A stretch of DNA of 17,712 bases from an uncultured Leucothrix sp. (GCA_938004025.1 CALKXC010000431.1:1-17712); one strand, 5' to 3'; positions 1 to 9,889 are shown, counted from the stretch's first letter. Numbers and translations: made by a program. The notes: generated from the letters alone by a model not told the origin.

Positions 1-28
1 CTGCTTCTCAGATTTTGAAGTGACGTGA
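1..28 (+). other. possible 3' tail of an upstream gene, unidentified
   Basis: All three plus-strand frames close within the first 28 bases: stops at 16-18, 21-23 and 26-28. A gene entering from the left would therefore end here. In many gammaproteobacteria fis directly follows dusB, so the end of dusB is the natural guess. The few visible codons are too short to identify it. Confidence 0.2.
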
Positions 29-68
29 AAACACAAACCCATACAATAATACATAGGTCACGTGAACA

Positions 69-317
69 ATGACAAATACACCATTAAATGCAGACTCCCT
101 ATCTGAGGCCACAGATCAAGCAGTTTCTGATTATCTTGCTCTTTTAGGCGATCATGACGCGACAAACTTATATAGACAAGTTGTGGACGAGGTTGAACGC
201 CCTCTTCTAGAAGTCATCATGAAACACACTCGCGGCAACCAATCAAAAGCTGCAATGTGTCTCGGCATGAACAGAGCGACACTCAGATCAAAGCTCAAGC
301 GCCACGGACTACTTTAA
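69..317 (+). CDS. fis: DNA-binding protein Fis, short form
   Basis: Fis is a homodimeric nucleoid-associated protein that bends DNA and regulates rRNA promoters, recombination and many other genes. The 82-residue product keeps the whole C-terminal core: the dimerisation helices (about 20-55, with VERPLLEVIMKHTRGNQSKAA) and the helix-turn-helix (about 57-80, with LGMNRATLRSKLKRHGL). It is about 16 residues shorter than the 98-residue E. coli protein, and the loss is at the N-terminus, where the mobile beta-hairpin arms that contact the Hin/Gin invertases lie. The start is firm at the low end: an in-frame TGA at 63-65 directly precedes the ATG, and a weak AGGT lies at 55-58. It is convergent with ispF. 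Confidence 0.93.
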   Translation: MTNTPLNADSLSEATDQAVSDYLALLGDHDATNLYRQVVDEVERPLLEVIMKHTRGNQSKAAMCLGMNRATLRSKLKRHGLL

Positions 318-336
318 TCCAAGCCAAGATCTTCAG

Positions 337-372
337 TAAAGTGCAACTTTTCTTTGTAAAAGTTGCACTTTA
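337..372. terminator. perfect 15-bp hairpin between convergent fis and ispF
   Basis: Bases 337-351 and 358-372 are exact reverse complements around a 6-base loop (CTTTGT). The right arm contains the ispF stop codon (370-372). The symmetry and the convergent setting suggest a shared bidirectional terminator. The stem has only 5 G/C pairs and no long T-run follows on either side, so intrinsic strength is uncertain. Confidence 0.55.
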
Positions 373-849
373 CACTTTATAAATAAGCACGTTAGCACTG
401 ACCGCTACGCCCTCTTTATTTCCAACAAAACCCAAGCCCTCCGTAGTCGTTGCTTTTATTCCTACTCGGCTAATATTGACGCCTAAGTCTTGAGCTATAT
501 TAGATCGCATAGGCTCGATAAACTTAGCCATTCTTGGCGATTCTGCCATGATGACAGAGTCAAGATTTTGCAAGTGAAAACCTTTATCTTTTATCAAGCT
601 ATATACATGTCGAAGCAACACTCTACTATCGATATTTTCAAACTCAGATGATGTATCTGGGAAATGTTTCCCAATATCCCCCAAAGCAAGTGCGCCTAGT
701 AAGGCATCACATATTGCATGCAATAAAACATCCCCATCGGAGTGGGCCATAAACGCTTTATTATGAGGGATTTTAACTCCTCCAAGTACAAGATGATCAC
801 CTTCTGTAAACGCATGAACATCGTGACCTAAACCTATCCTATAATCCAT
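370..849 (-). CDS. ispF: 2-C-methyl-D-erythritol 2,4-cyclodiphosphate synthase
   Basis: IspF converts 4-diphosphocytidyl-methylerythritol 2-phosphate to the cyclic diphosphate with release of CMP, the fifth step of the MEP isoprenoid pathway, as a cytosolic trimer. The 159-residue product matches the usual length. Metal ligands are visible as Asp10, His12 (GLGHDVHAF) and His44 (HSDGDVLLHAICDALLGA). The C-terminal KATTTEGLGFVG segment, with its CDP-binding threonines, is present. I place the start at ATG 849, one base after the ispD stop (851-853) and preceded by a G-rich ribosome site, GGGGGGTGA. A TTG further upstream (882) would add 11 non-homologous residues inside ispD. The tight junction implies translational coupling to ispD. 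Confidence 0.96.
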   Translation of the reverse strand: MDYRIGLGHDVHAFTEGDHLVLGGVKIPHNKAFMAHSDGDVLLHAICDALLGALALGDIGKHFPDTSSEFENIDSRVLLRHVYSLIKDKGFHLQNLDSVIMAESPRMAKFIEPMRSNIAQDLGVNISRVGIKATTTEGLGFVGNKEGVAVSANVLIYKV

Positions 850-850
850 T

Positions 851-1600
851 TCACCCCCCTGATTCTTTAAGCAAAAATTCAATTATTTTCAAATCAGCTG
901 AAGTCGTCAGTTTGATATTATCGGATGATCCTTCAACCAGATGAACTTTTTTCTTAGCATGCTCCATCGCCGAAGCTTCATCTGTGATGACAATCTTGTC
1001 TTCTATCGCAAGATTTAACGCTTCACACAAGGTGCCGAGCTGAAATAGCTGAGGGGTCTGGGCTTGCCAAAGATACTCACGCGACGGTGTTCCCAAAACA
1101 GAATGACTTTTATCCGACAGCTTCAAAGTATCTCTCACTGGACTCGCAAGTATTGCTCCTGAGCTGTTTAAATTGCTTCTTGCAGCAATTAACTGCAATA
1201 AGTCTTTTTTACGTACACAAGGCCTAGCAGCGTCATGAACCATAACCCACTGAGAATAGTCTAGTTTTTCAGTATTTAATAAATAATCAAGACCCTTTAA
1301 AACGGTCTCTGAGCGCTCACTTCCACCGATTGTGAATAATAATGGAATGCCCGTTGTTTGTGCTTGTTCAAGCAGATGACTTGCTAAAGTATCCCAATAT
1401 GGGTCTGTTGCACTAACGACAACTAATATCCCTTCAACATTTGGGAGCCCATAAAATTTATTAATTGCATGTTCAATAATTGTTTTGTCGTCAATTTTCA
1501 GATATTGCTTGGGTATATCAGCATTCATCCTTGAGCCAACACCTGCAGCGGGTATGACTACCCAAACACTCTCCCCACTTTTTTCAGGTCTTACTGAGAT
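851..1600 (-). CDS. ispD: 2-C-methyl-D-erythritol 4-phosphate cytidylyltransferase, non-canonical start
   Basis: IspD joins CTP and methylerythritol 4-phosphate to give CDP-methylerythritol and pyrophosphate. The first ATG in frame (1528) begins NADIPKQYL and would remove the CTP-binding loop. Reading upstream in the same frame gives VWVVIPAAGVGSRM directly before it, the expected family N-terminus (PAAGxGxRM). That frame stays open to a TAG at 1613-1615 but contains no ATG, GTG or TTG. The best candidate start is ATC at 1598-1600, 8 bases after AGGGAG, overlapping the end of ftsB. It would give 249 residues; E. coli has 236. Other core features, such as VHDAARPCV and TDEASAME, are intact. 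A start lost by mutation or sequence error is the alternative. The enzyme identity is firm; the start is not. Confidence 0.9.
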   Translation of the reverse strand: MSVRPEKSGESVWVVIPAAGVGSRMNADIPKQYLKIDDKTIIEHAINKFYGLPNVEGILVVVSATDPYWDTLASHLLEQAQTTGIPLLFTIGGSERSETVLKGLDYLLNTEKLDYSQWVMVHDAARPCVRKKDLLQLIAARSNLNSSGAILASPVRDTLKLSDKSHSVLGTPSREYLWQAQTPQLFQLGTLCEALNLAIEDKIVITDEASAMEHAKKKVHLVEGSSDNIKLTTSADLKIIEFLLKESGG

Positions 1601-1944
1601 GGCAGCAACTCCCTAACGGTTTCAGTATCATTAGCTGCCTTGACCTTGGGTAACGGTTGTTGCTCATCTCGCGTATCAAGAATCACTTCATAAAATGTCT
1701 CTTGGCTTCGGATCATGCCTAACTCACTTCGAGCGCGCTCTTCAACCGCATCATTTCCTGACTGAGCATCTTCTAACTCAGCTCGAATCTGACGATTAAG
1801 ATCAGTTTGTTTTTCGTTTGAAGCCTTAATTTCAGCAATTTCTTTTTCAAGCTGCCACTTTGCAGGATAGCTGCCATGACCCACCCACAGGCTTGCGATT
1901 AAAATTACAAGCAAAAGGGCCATAACAGCTATCAAGTATTTCAT
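1591..1944 (-). CDS. ftsB: cell division protein FtsB
   Basis: FtsB is a small bitopic inner-membrane protein that pairs with FtsL and FtsQ in the divisome and helps activate septal peptidoglycan synthesis. The 117-residue product has a short cytoplasmic start (MKYL), one membrane helix (about 5-21) and then a periplasmic coiled coil (about 30-60). A family-typical segment follows (VEERARSELGMIRSQETFYEVI). The roughly 25-residue C-terminal tail is charged and variable, making it longer than the 103-residue E. coli protein. It sits between eno and ispD, as in Pseudomonas. An AAGGA ribosome site precedes ATG 1944, and its last codons overlap the proposed ispD start. Confidence 0.93.
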   Translation of the reverse strand: MKYLIAVMALLLVILIASLWVGHGSYPAKWQLEKEIAEIKASNEKQTDLNRQIRAELEDAQSGNDAVEERARSELGMIRSQETFYEVILDTRDEQQPLPKVKAANDTETVRELLPSQ

Positions 1945-1977
1945 GGATTTATATCCTTATAAGAATCCCGGGAGCAA

Positions 1978-3258
<1,281 letters not shown>

Positions 3259-3294
3259 TTAAAATCACCAAATTAAAGTTGTAAGTGTTAACAA

Positions 3295-3319
3295 ATGAAG
3301 TGCATTTCCTACACTTCAT
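3295..3319 (-). terminator. weak hairpin between pyrG and eno
   Basis: ATGAAGTG (3295-3302) and CACTTCAT (3312-3319) form an 8-bp stem around a 9-base loop. On the minus strand it is followed by TTGTTAACA, a poor U-tract. It lies 16 bases beyond the pyrG stop. It could attenuate transcription into eno; it looks weak as a full terminator. Confidence 0.35.
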
Positions 3320-3334
3320 AATTTTAGAGAGTGT

Positions 3335-4987
<1,653 letters not shown>

Positions 4988-5109
4988 TCAAATATATGAC
5001 TAAATAGTGGCCGCACGGTGACGACACATCGCTTTTGACTGCTCTGATTTCAGAACCTAAAAAAGATTGGCGAATGCTATCATAATCCAACTCAATTGAC
5101 ACCGGGGTT

Positions 5110-5123
5110 GCTCAATATTGAGC
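5110..5123. promoter_or_regulatory. 14-bp perfect palindrome, candidate operator
   Basis: GCTCAATATTGAGC equals its own reverse complement over all 14 bases. It begins 8 bases after TTGACA (5096-5101) in the pyrG/kdsD divergent spacer, a place where a dimeric repressor could act. I do not recognise it as a specific regulator's box. Confidence 0.35.
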
Positions 5124-5196
5124 TGATTGAAATTCGATTAATTCGTTAACGTCAACTTCCTTAAAATCTTCTAATCATTGCTTCTTACATATTTAC

Positions 5197-5225
5197 TTTA
5201 ATGCATACTCAATCTGCTTTATGAT
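5197..5225 (+). promoter_or_regulatory. candidate sigma-70 promoter for kdsD
   Basis: A good -10 hexamer TATGAT (5220-5225) lies 17 bases after a poor -35, TTTAAT (5197-5202). It would start transcription about 30 bases before the kdsD TTG start. Only the -10 match is convincing. Confidence 0.3.
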
Positions 5226-5263
5226 CAAGCAACCAATTTTGGCGTGGGTATAGGCTAAACCGA

Positions 5264-6253
5264 TTGAGCGATAAACAAACACAGACTTCACAAGACTTTA
5301 TCAACAGCGCGAAGCAGGTAATCTTGGATGAAGTAGAAGCCATTAAGAGCTTGTCCAGCAGATTGGATCATCAATTCAGTCGCGCTTGTGAGGCTATTCT
5401 AAACTGTAAAGGAAGAGTTATTGTCTCCGGCATGGGAAAATCGGGCCACATCGGCAACAAAATTGCTGCCACTTTAGCTAGCACAGGTACACCTGCATTC
5501 TTTGTGCATCCCAGCGAAGCGCTACATGGCGACCTGGGCATGATAACCGCGCATGATATCGTTATTTCGATTTCTAATTCAGGCGGAACAGACGAGTTAA
5601 TTACGTTATGCTCGGTGGTAAAACGCCAGGGAACGACGCTAATCGCCATGACCGGTAAAGCGGATTCTATACTCGGTAAAATTGCTGATTTTCACTTAGA
5701 TGTTCATGTAAACAAAGAGGCTTGTCCTCATGATTTGGCGCCCACATCTAGCACCACCGCAACATTAGTCATGGGTGATGCACTCGCTGTTGCTTTACTT
5801 CGCGCTAGAGAGTTCTCCCCTGAAGATTTTGCCAGATCACACCCTGCCGGTCGTCTTGGCAAACGCTTAACGATTTCAGTCAGCGATCTAATGCACACTA
5901 AAGATTCATTACCCTGCGTCTCACTAGAAGATACCTTAGAAGAAGCCATTTTGGTAATGACGGGTAAACAACTCGGCGCCACGCTAGTCGTAAACAAGCA
6001 AGGCAAGCTTCTCAGTATGTTTACTGATGGAGATTTAAGGCGGGCGTTTAAAGCAGGAGCGAACCTCAAAGATACACGGCTATCCGATGTAATAAATAAT
6101 GATTATTATTATATCAATGAATCAGCCCTAGCATTTGAAGCACTTTCGATGATGCAAAACAATAGCATTATGGTCTTACCCGTATTAGACATAAATGCTG
6201 CTCCAATTGGCATTATTCATATGCACGACTTGCTTAAAGCGGGTATTGTTTGA
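5264..6253 (+). CDS. kdsD: D-arabinose 5-phosphate isomerase
   Basis: KdsD interconverts D-ribulose 5-phosphate and D-arabinose 5-phosphate, the first committed step to Kdo for the lipopolysaccharide core. The 329-residue product has an N-terminal SIS sugar-isomerase domain (about 40-175) and two C-terminal CBS domains (about 205-325). The four active-site residues described for the E. coli enzyme are at identical positions: Lys59 (GMGKSGH), Glu111 (GGTDE), Glu152 (NKEACPHD) and His193 (RSHPAG). The start is TTG 5264 with AGG about 9 bases upstream; it begins the conserved-length protein and there is no better ATG. kdsC, which often follows it, is absent: lptC starts 70 bases later. Confidence 0.95.
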   Translation: MSDKQTQTSQDFINSAKQVILDEVEAIKSLSSRLDHQFSRACEAILNCKGRVIVSGMGKSGHIGNKIAATLASTGTPAFFVHPSEALHGDLGMITAHDIVISISNSGGTDELITLCSVVKRQGTTLIAMTGKADSILGKIADFHLDVHVNKEACPHDLAPTSSTTATLVMGDALAVALLRAREFSPEDFARSHPAGRLGKRLTISVSDLMHTKDSLPCVSLEDTLEEAILVMTGKQLGATLVVNKQGKLLSMFTDGDLRRAFKAGANLKDTRLSDVINNDYYYINESALAFEALSMMQNNSIMVLPVLDINAAPIGIIHMHDLLKAGIV

Positions 6254-6327
6254 ACCTTCTTCCACCTAAGCAAGTCAATATGAATATGTATTTTAAAAAT
6301 ATCATGATGAAAATGAAGCTTGTATGA
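6250..6327 (+). CDS. possible 25-codon ORF bridging kdsD and lptC
   Basis: A TTG at 6250 overlaps the kdsD stop (6251-6253). Its frame runs open to a TGA at 6325-6327 that overlaps the lptC ATG. The peptide would be 25 residues, Met- and Lys-rich at its end (YFKNIMMKMKLV). Stop/start overlap on both sides would suit translational coupling across this gap. There is no strong ribosome site and no family I recognise; it shows no likeness to KdsC. It is quite possibly chance. Confidence 0.15.
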   Translation: MNLLPPKQVNMNMYFKNIMMKMKLV

Positions 6328-6890
6328 GAAGTATTGGAATATTAGCTTTCATTGTATCCATTTTATTTGCGGGGGTTGTCACTTGGCTGAACCTTTCATG
6401 GAAAACAATTAAACAATTCACCAATGAAACGAGCCAATCAAGAATCGATTACTACTTGAGTAACTTTACATTAATCAATACCGATCAAGCTGGAAACATA
6501 AGTTATCAATTAAGTGCGGAACACCTCATTCACAAACAAGCCAGTGGGGCGAGTGAGATATATCGGCCAAAAATAAAGAAGCAGTCGGTGAACGGCGATC
6601 TGCTTACAATCAATGCAGAAAAAGCGATACAAACCAGCAAAGATGGTAACATTGACTTAACGGGCGAAGTCAAAGTGAAGCAATCCAGCACCAATGAAGT
6701 ATTGGGCTTCACGCTTCTAACACAAGATTTAACGTATAATCCTGTGGAACAAAAAATTTCATCACCTGCAAAAAGTGATTTTATTAGTGCACAAGGCTCA
6801 ATGACAGGTGTTGGTTTTGAAACCAAGTTAGACGAACAAGAATTAAGGATACTTTCAAATGTACAAGCAGAATTTCAACCGTCTCAGTAG
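6324..6890 (+). CDS. lptC: lipopolysaccharide export protein LptC
   Basis: LptC is a bitopic inner-membrane protein that accepts lipopolysaccharide from the LptB2FG transporter and passes it to LptA. The 188-residue product starts with one membrane helix (about 5-22, GILAFIVSILFAGVVTWL). A periplasmic beta-jellyroll domain follows, with family-like phrases such as YYLSNFTLINTDQAGNISYQL and IDLTGEVKVKQ. The family diverges strongly in sequence, so the assignment also rests on topology, length and position directly before lptA and lptB. The purine stretch GATGAAAATGAAG precedes ATG 6324. Its last 32 bases overlap the start of lptA. Confidence 0.9.
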   Translation: MRSIGILAFIVSILFAGVVTWLNLSWKTIKQFTNETSQSRIDYYLSNFTLINTDQAGNISYQLSAEHLIHKQASGASEIYRPKIKKQSVNGDLLTINAEKAIQTSKDGNIDLTGEVKVKQSSTNEVLGFTLLTQDLTYNPVEQKISSPAKSDFISAQGSMTGVGFETKLDEQELRILSNVQAEFQPSQ

Positions 6891-7383
6891 TTTTCTAATA
6901 CTCACGATGTGGCTTTCATTAAGCAGCTCTGCAATGGCATTGAGTAGTGATATTAAAAAGCCCGTTAGAATAAGTGCAGATACTGTCGTTTTTAATAAAT
7001 CTAAAGGCACAGCTGTTTATTCTGGCAACGTAGTGATCATCCAAGGCAGCTTGCAGATAAGGGCTTGGGAAATTGGAATCACTGCCCCAAAAAATGCTAT
7101 CGATTTAATGACGGCTAAAGGCTCCCCAGTTAAATTCCAGCAAACAATGGATGACGGCAAAGTCGCTAAAGGTTCAGCAAAACTCTTAAGATACTTTGTC
7201 AAACAAAAGAAAATGACACTAGATGGCGATGCTGTTTTAACACAGAACAATGATAAGTTTAGCAGTGAGCATATCGAATACTCAACCCGTACAGGTGAAC
7301 TCAAAGCAGGTATTCCTAGGGTAAAAGGAAAAAAACCTAATCCCAAAGGTCGCGTAAACGCAATTTTCTACCCAACTAATTAA
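6859..7383 (+). CDS. lptA: lipopolysaccharide transport periplasmic protein LptA
   Basis: LptA forms the periplasmic bridge that carries lipopolysaccharide from LptC to LptD. The 174-residue product has a Sec signal peptide, with hydrophobic FLILTMWLSLSSSAMA and likely cleavage after Ala27. An OstA-type beta-jellyroll follows: PVRISADTVVFNKSKGTAVYSGNVVI, then GSLQIRAWEI, and MTLDGDAVLTQNNDKFSSEHIEY. The C-terminus is basic (RVKGKKPNPKGRVNAIF), as in relatives. ATG 6859 lies within the end of lptC, giving a 32-base overlap that argues for coupled translation. lptB follows after 35 bases. Confidence 0.94.
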   Translation: MYKQNFNRLSSFLILTMWLSLSSSAMALSSDIKKPVRISADTVVFNKSKGTAVYSGNVVIIQGSLQIRAWEIGITAPKNAIDLMTAKGSPVKFQQTMDDGKVAKGSAKLLRYFVKQKKMTLDGDAVLTQNNDKFSSEHIEYSTRTGELKAGIPRVKGKKPNPKGRVNAIFYPTN

Positions 7384-7418
7384 TAAATTATTATTAATCA
7401 TTTTCTTGAGGCTTTAAG

Positions 7419-8144
7419 TTGAGTGTTCTAGCCGCAGATGACCTGCATAAAAGCTATAAAAAACGCAGCATCCTCCAAGGCATCTCCTTGCATGTCAACA
7501 GCGCTGAAGTCGTTGGACTTTTAGGGCCTAATGGTGCCGGTAAAACAACTTGCTTTTACATGATTGTAGGACTTGTTCCAATAGATAAAGGCTTCGTTAA
7601 GCTGGATGGTAATGACCTAACAAAATTGTCAATGCATCAAAGAGCCAGGCACGGTGTTGGTTATCTCGCCCAAGAAGCTAGTGTATTTAGAAAGCTTTCG
7701 GTTGAAGATAACATCATGGCCATTCTTCAAACCAGAAAAGGCATGAGCCGACATGATCGTCGCAAAAAAATGGAAAGCCTGCTAGAAGAATTCCAGATCA
7801 CTCATATCCGACAAGGTTTAGGAATAAGCCTTTCAGGGGGGGAGAGACGTCGAGTAGAAATAGCCCGAGCGCTAGCAACGGAACCTGCTTTTATTTTACT
7901 AGATGAGCCTTTCGCTGGTGTTGATCCTATCTCGGTAATCGAAATTCAAAAAATTGTGACGCACCTCAAACAAAGAGGCATTGGTGTGTTGATAACCGAC
8001 CATAATGTCAGAGAAACACTTGGAATTTGCGACCGAGCTTATATACTCGGAGGAGGCTCTATCTTAGCAGAAGGGTCGCCTCAAGAAGTATTGGCAAACC
8101 GCCAAGCTCGTGAAATTTATTTAGGTGAGGACTTCAAGCTTTAA
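7419..8144 (+). CDS. lptB: lipopolysaccharide ABC transporter ATP-binding protein LptB
   Basis: LptB is the cytoplasmic ATPase of the LptB2FG complex that extracts lipopolysaccharide from the inner membrane. The 241-residue product is full length. It has Walker A GPNGAGKT (36-43), the Q-loop region AQEASVF (85-90), ABC signature LSGGERRR (138-145), Walker B with catalytic Glu163 ([10 protein letters not shown]), the D-loop GVDP and switch His195 (ITDHN). The [12 protein letters not shown] and [14 protein letters not shown] segments are typical of LptB rather than of amino-acid ABC ATPases. The start is TTG 7419, giving [13 protein letters not shown], with TTGAGG upstream. LptF and LptG are not in the window, as usual. 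Confidence 0.97.
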   Translation: MSVLAADDLHKSYKKRSILQGISLHVNSAEVVGLLGPNGAGKTTCFYMIVGLVPIDKGFVKLDGNDLTKLSMHQRARHGVGYLAQEASVFRKLSVEDNIMAILQTRKGMSRHDRRKKMESLLEEFQITHIRQGLGISLSGGERRRVEIARALATEPAFILLDEPFAGVDPISVIEIQKIVTHLKQRGIGVLITDHNVRETLGICDRAYILGGGSILAEGSPQEVLANRQAREIYLGEDFKL

Positions 8145-8279
8145 CGACTAAACAACCGAATTATGCTGATTTATTTGCCGATAAATGTACCACCAATCGA
8201 TTAGCTCCCCCATCCATTTAAACAACATGCTATGCTATTTAAAAACGCTAAACTTACAAACAAACCCGCTTTAACTTTG

Positions 8280-8332
8280 TCAGATGAATAGCACCCTCAG
8301 GGCTGGAACAACGGCCTCTTCTATTCATTTGA
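8280..8332 (+). promoter_or_regulatory. structured leader upstream of rpoN
   Basis: Bases 8280-8291 and 8321-8332 pair over 12 positions (11 Watson-Crick plus one G-U), enclosing ATGAATAG/CTATTCAT. Inside, GGGCU (8300-8304) can pair with GGCCU-side bases 8313-8317, and CCC/GGG (8294-8296, 8300-8302) offers a competing small hairpin. No T-run follows, so it does not look like a terminator for lptB. It lies about 40 bases before the rpoN ATG and would be in its 5' leader if a promoter lies in 8150-8270. Confidence 0.35.
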
Positions 8333-8369
8333 AGATGATTAAAGTCAGCAATATAATAAGAAAAACTCT

Positions 8370-9809
8370 ATGCTGAAACAAGGAATTCATCTAAAGCTCG
8401 GACAGAGCCTTTCTATGACGCCCCAGTTGCAACAAGCAATCAAAATGCTGCAGCTTTCGTCCATGGAATTAGAGCAAGAAATTCAAAACGTACTTGAAAC
8501 GAACCCTTTGCTAGAGCGAGCAGAAACAAGTGAAGCCGACCTCCCTGAAACTGAGATAACTGCTGAAAAACTTGATAACAATGAGTCGCTTAGTGAAATC
8601 ATACCCGAGGAGCTTTCCACTGATTCCGAATGGGAAGATACCTACGACACAGAATGGAGAGTCAGTAATGGAGACGGTGAAAGCGCATCCGATTACATAG
8701 AAAAATTACACTCCAATGCAGAAGGACTCACAGAGCATTTACTCTGGCAAATCGACCTTAGTAACCTCAGCGTTATAGACAAAGGAATCGCGCATCTTAT
8801 CGTTGACTATATCGATGATACTGGATTACTAACAGAGTCCCCTGAAGCCATTCTAGAAGCCCTAGAGTCAGACTTACTAATAGAGCTTGACGATGTCATG
8901 GCAGTTTTGCGGTTTGTGCAACATTTAGACCCAATTGGTGTTGGCGCTAAGGATCTCGGCCAAGGGCTTTGGTTACAATTTGATTACCATTTCCCTGATC
9001 ATCCTTTACGCAAAAAGGCAAAATTATTATTGGATAAAAATCTGGACTTATTATCAAAACGGGACTATAAAAGTATTAAGAAAGAAATTCGGCTAAATAG
9101 TGATCAACTTGACAGCTTGATTGAACTTCTCAAAGTATTGAATCCATATCCAGCCAGCGCTTTTGCTGATAATAATGTGGATTATATCAAACCTGACGTT
9201 TATGTTCGGAAGGTTAAAGGAAGCTGGGTAGTTAGCCACAATGCAGAGACTCTTCCGGAAATTTGCATTAACCAAGGCTACGCTGATATGCTTTCAGATA
9301 GCAGCATTGATGATGCTGCATCAGACTATATTAAAAACAATCTACAACAAGCGAGGTGGTTTATTAAAAGTCTTGAAAATAGAAACTCAACCATACTGAA
9401 TGTTGCTCATGCAATTGTAGAGCGGCAGATGGCTTTTTTGCAGTATGGAGATGAAGCGATGAAGCCTATGGTTTTGAAAGATCTCGCTGATCAATTGGAT
9501 TTACATGAGTCCACTATTTCAAGAGTTACCACTCGAAAATTTCTTCATACTCCACGCGGAATCTTCGAATTTAAGTATTTTTTCTCAAGTCATATCAACA
9601 CAGAAGCGGGAGGAGAATGTTCTGCAACGGCTATTCGGGCAATGATTAAAAAAATAATTACCGCTGAAAACCCTAGAAAGCCATACAGTGACAACAAATT
9701 GACTAACTTGCTCAATGAGCAAGGTATCAACGTAGCGCGACGCACTGTCGCAAAATACCGTGAAGCATTATTAATACCTTCATCGCATGATCGCAAAGCT
9801 CTATCTTGA
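8370..9809 (+). CDS. rpoN: RNA polymerase sigma-54 factor
   Basis: RpoN directs RNA polymerase to -24/-12 promoters that need an AAA+ activator, typically for nitrogen, motility and stress genes. The 479-residue product has the full layout. Region I (1-50, Gln/Leu-rich, LGQSLSMTPQLQQAIKMLQL) is the activator-interacting part. Acidic region II (about 52-115) is a run of Glu and Asp. The core-binding domain spans about 120-300. The C-terminal DNA-binding part has a helix-turn-helix (LADQLDLHESTISRVTT) and the RpoN box ARRTVAKYRE (456-465). ATG 8370 has only a weak purine-rich site before it. The gene sits between lptB and hpf, as in many gammaproteobacteria. Confidence 0.98.
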   Translation: MLKQGIHLKLGQSLSMTPQLQQAIKMLQLSSMELEQEIQNVLETNPLLERAETSEADLPETEITAEKLDNNESLSEIIPEELSTDSEWEDTYDTEWRVSNGDGESASDYIEKLHSNAEGLTEHLLWQIDLSNLSVIDKGIAHLIVDYIDDTGLLTESPEAILEALESDLLIELDDVMAVLRFVQHLDPIGVGAKDLGQGLWLQFDYHFPDHPLRKKAKLLLDKNLDLLSKRDYKSIKKEIRLNSDQLDSLIELLKVLNPYPASAFADNNVDYIKPDVYVRKVKGSWVVSHNAETLPEICINQGYADMLSDSSIDDAASDYIKNNLQQARWFIKSLENRNSTILNVAHAIVERQMAFLQYGDEAMKPMVLKDLADQLDLHESTISRVTTRKFLHTPRGIFEFKYFFSSHINTEAGGECSATAIRAMIKKIITAENPRKPYSDNKLTNLLNEQGINVARRTVAKYREALLIPSSHDRKALS

Positions 9810-9889
9810 TGAAACTAAAATAATGGTAAATGGTAGACGAGTTAGCCTATTTGCTAGCCCGTAATGTAACTCAAACGGAGACAATTAGT

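Noticed and set aside
850..882. Upstream TTG start for ispF giving 11 extra residues
   Set aside because: It lies inside ispD, has no family similarity, and the ATG at 849 has a strong G-rich ribosome site and gives the family N-terminus.
1500..1615. ispD as a frameshifted pseudogene
   Set aside because: The downstream frame is intact over all conserved motifs, and the upstream extension is in the same frame with a correct motif including the usual Trp. Only the start codon is in question.
8145..8369. Sigma-54 promoter upstream of rpoN
   Set aside because: No GG-N10-GC pair fitting TGGCAC-N5-TTGC was found by eye; sigma-70-like boxes such as TATGCT at 8231-8236 lack a good -35.
9830..9889. 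Upstream start for hpf
   Set aside because: The added 20 residues have no likeness to the family; ATG 9890 has GGAG at ideal spacing and gives the expected N-terminus.
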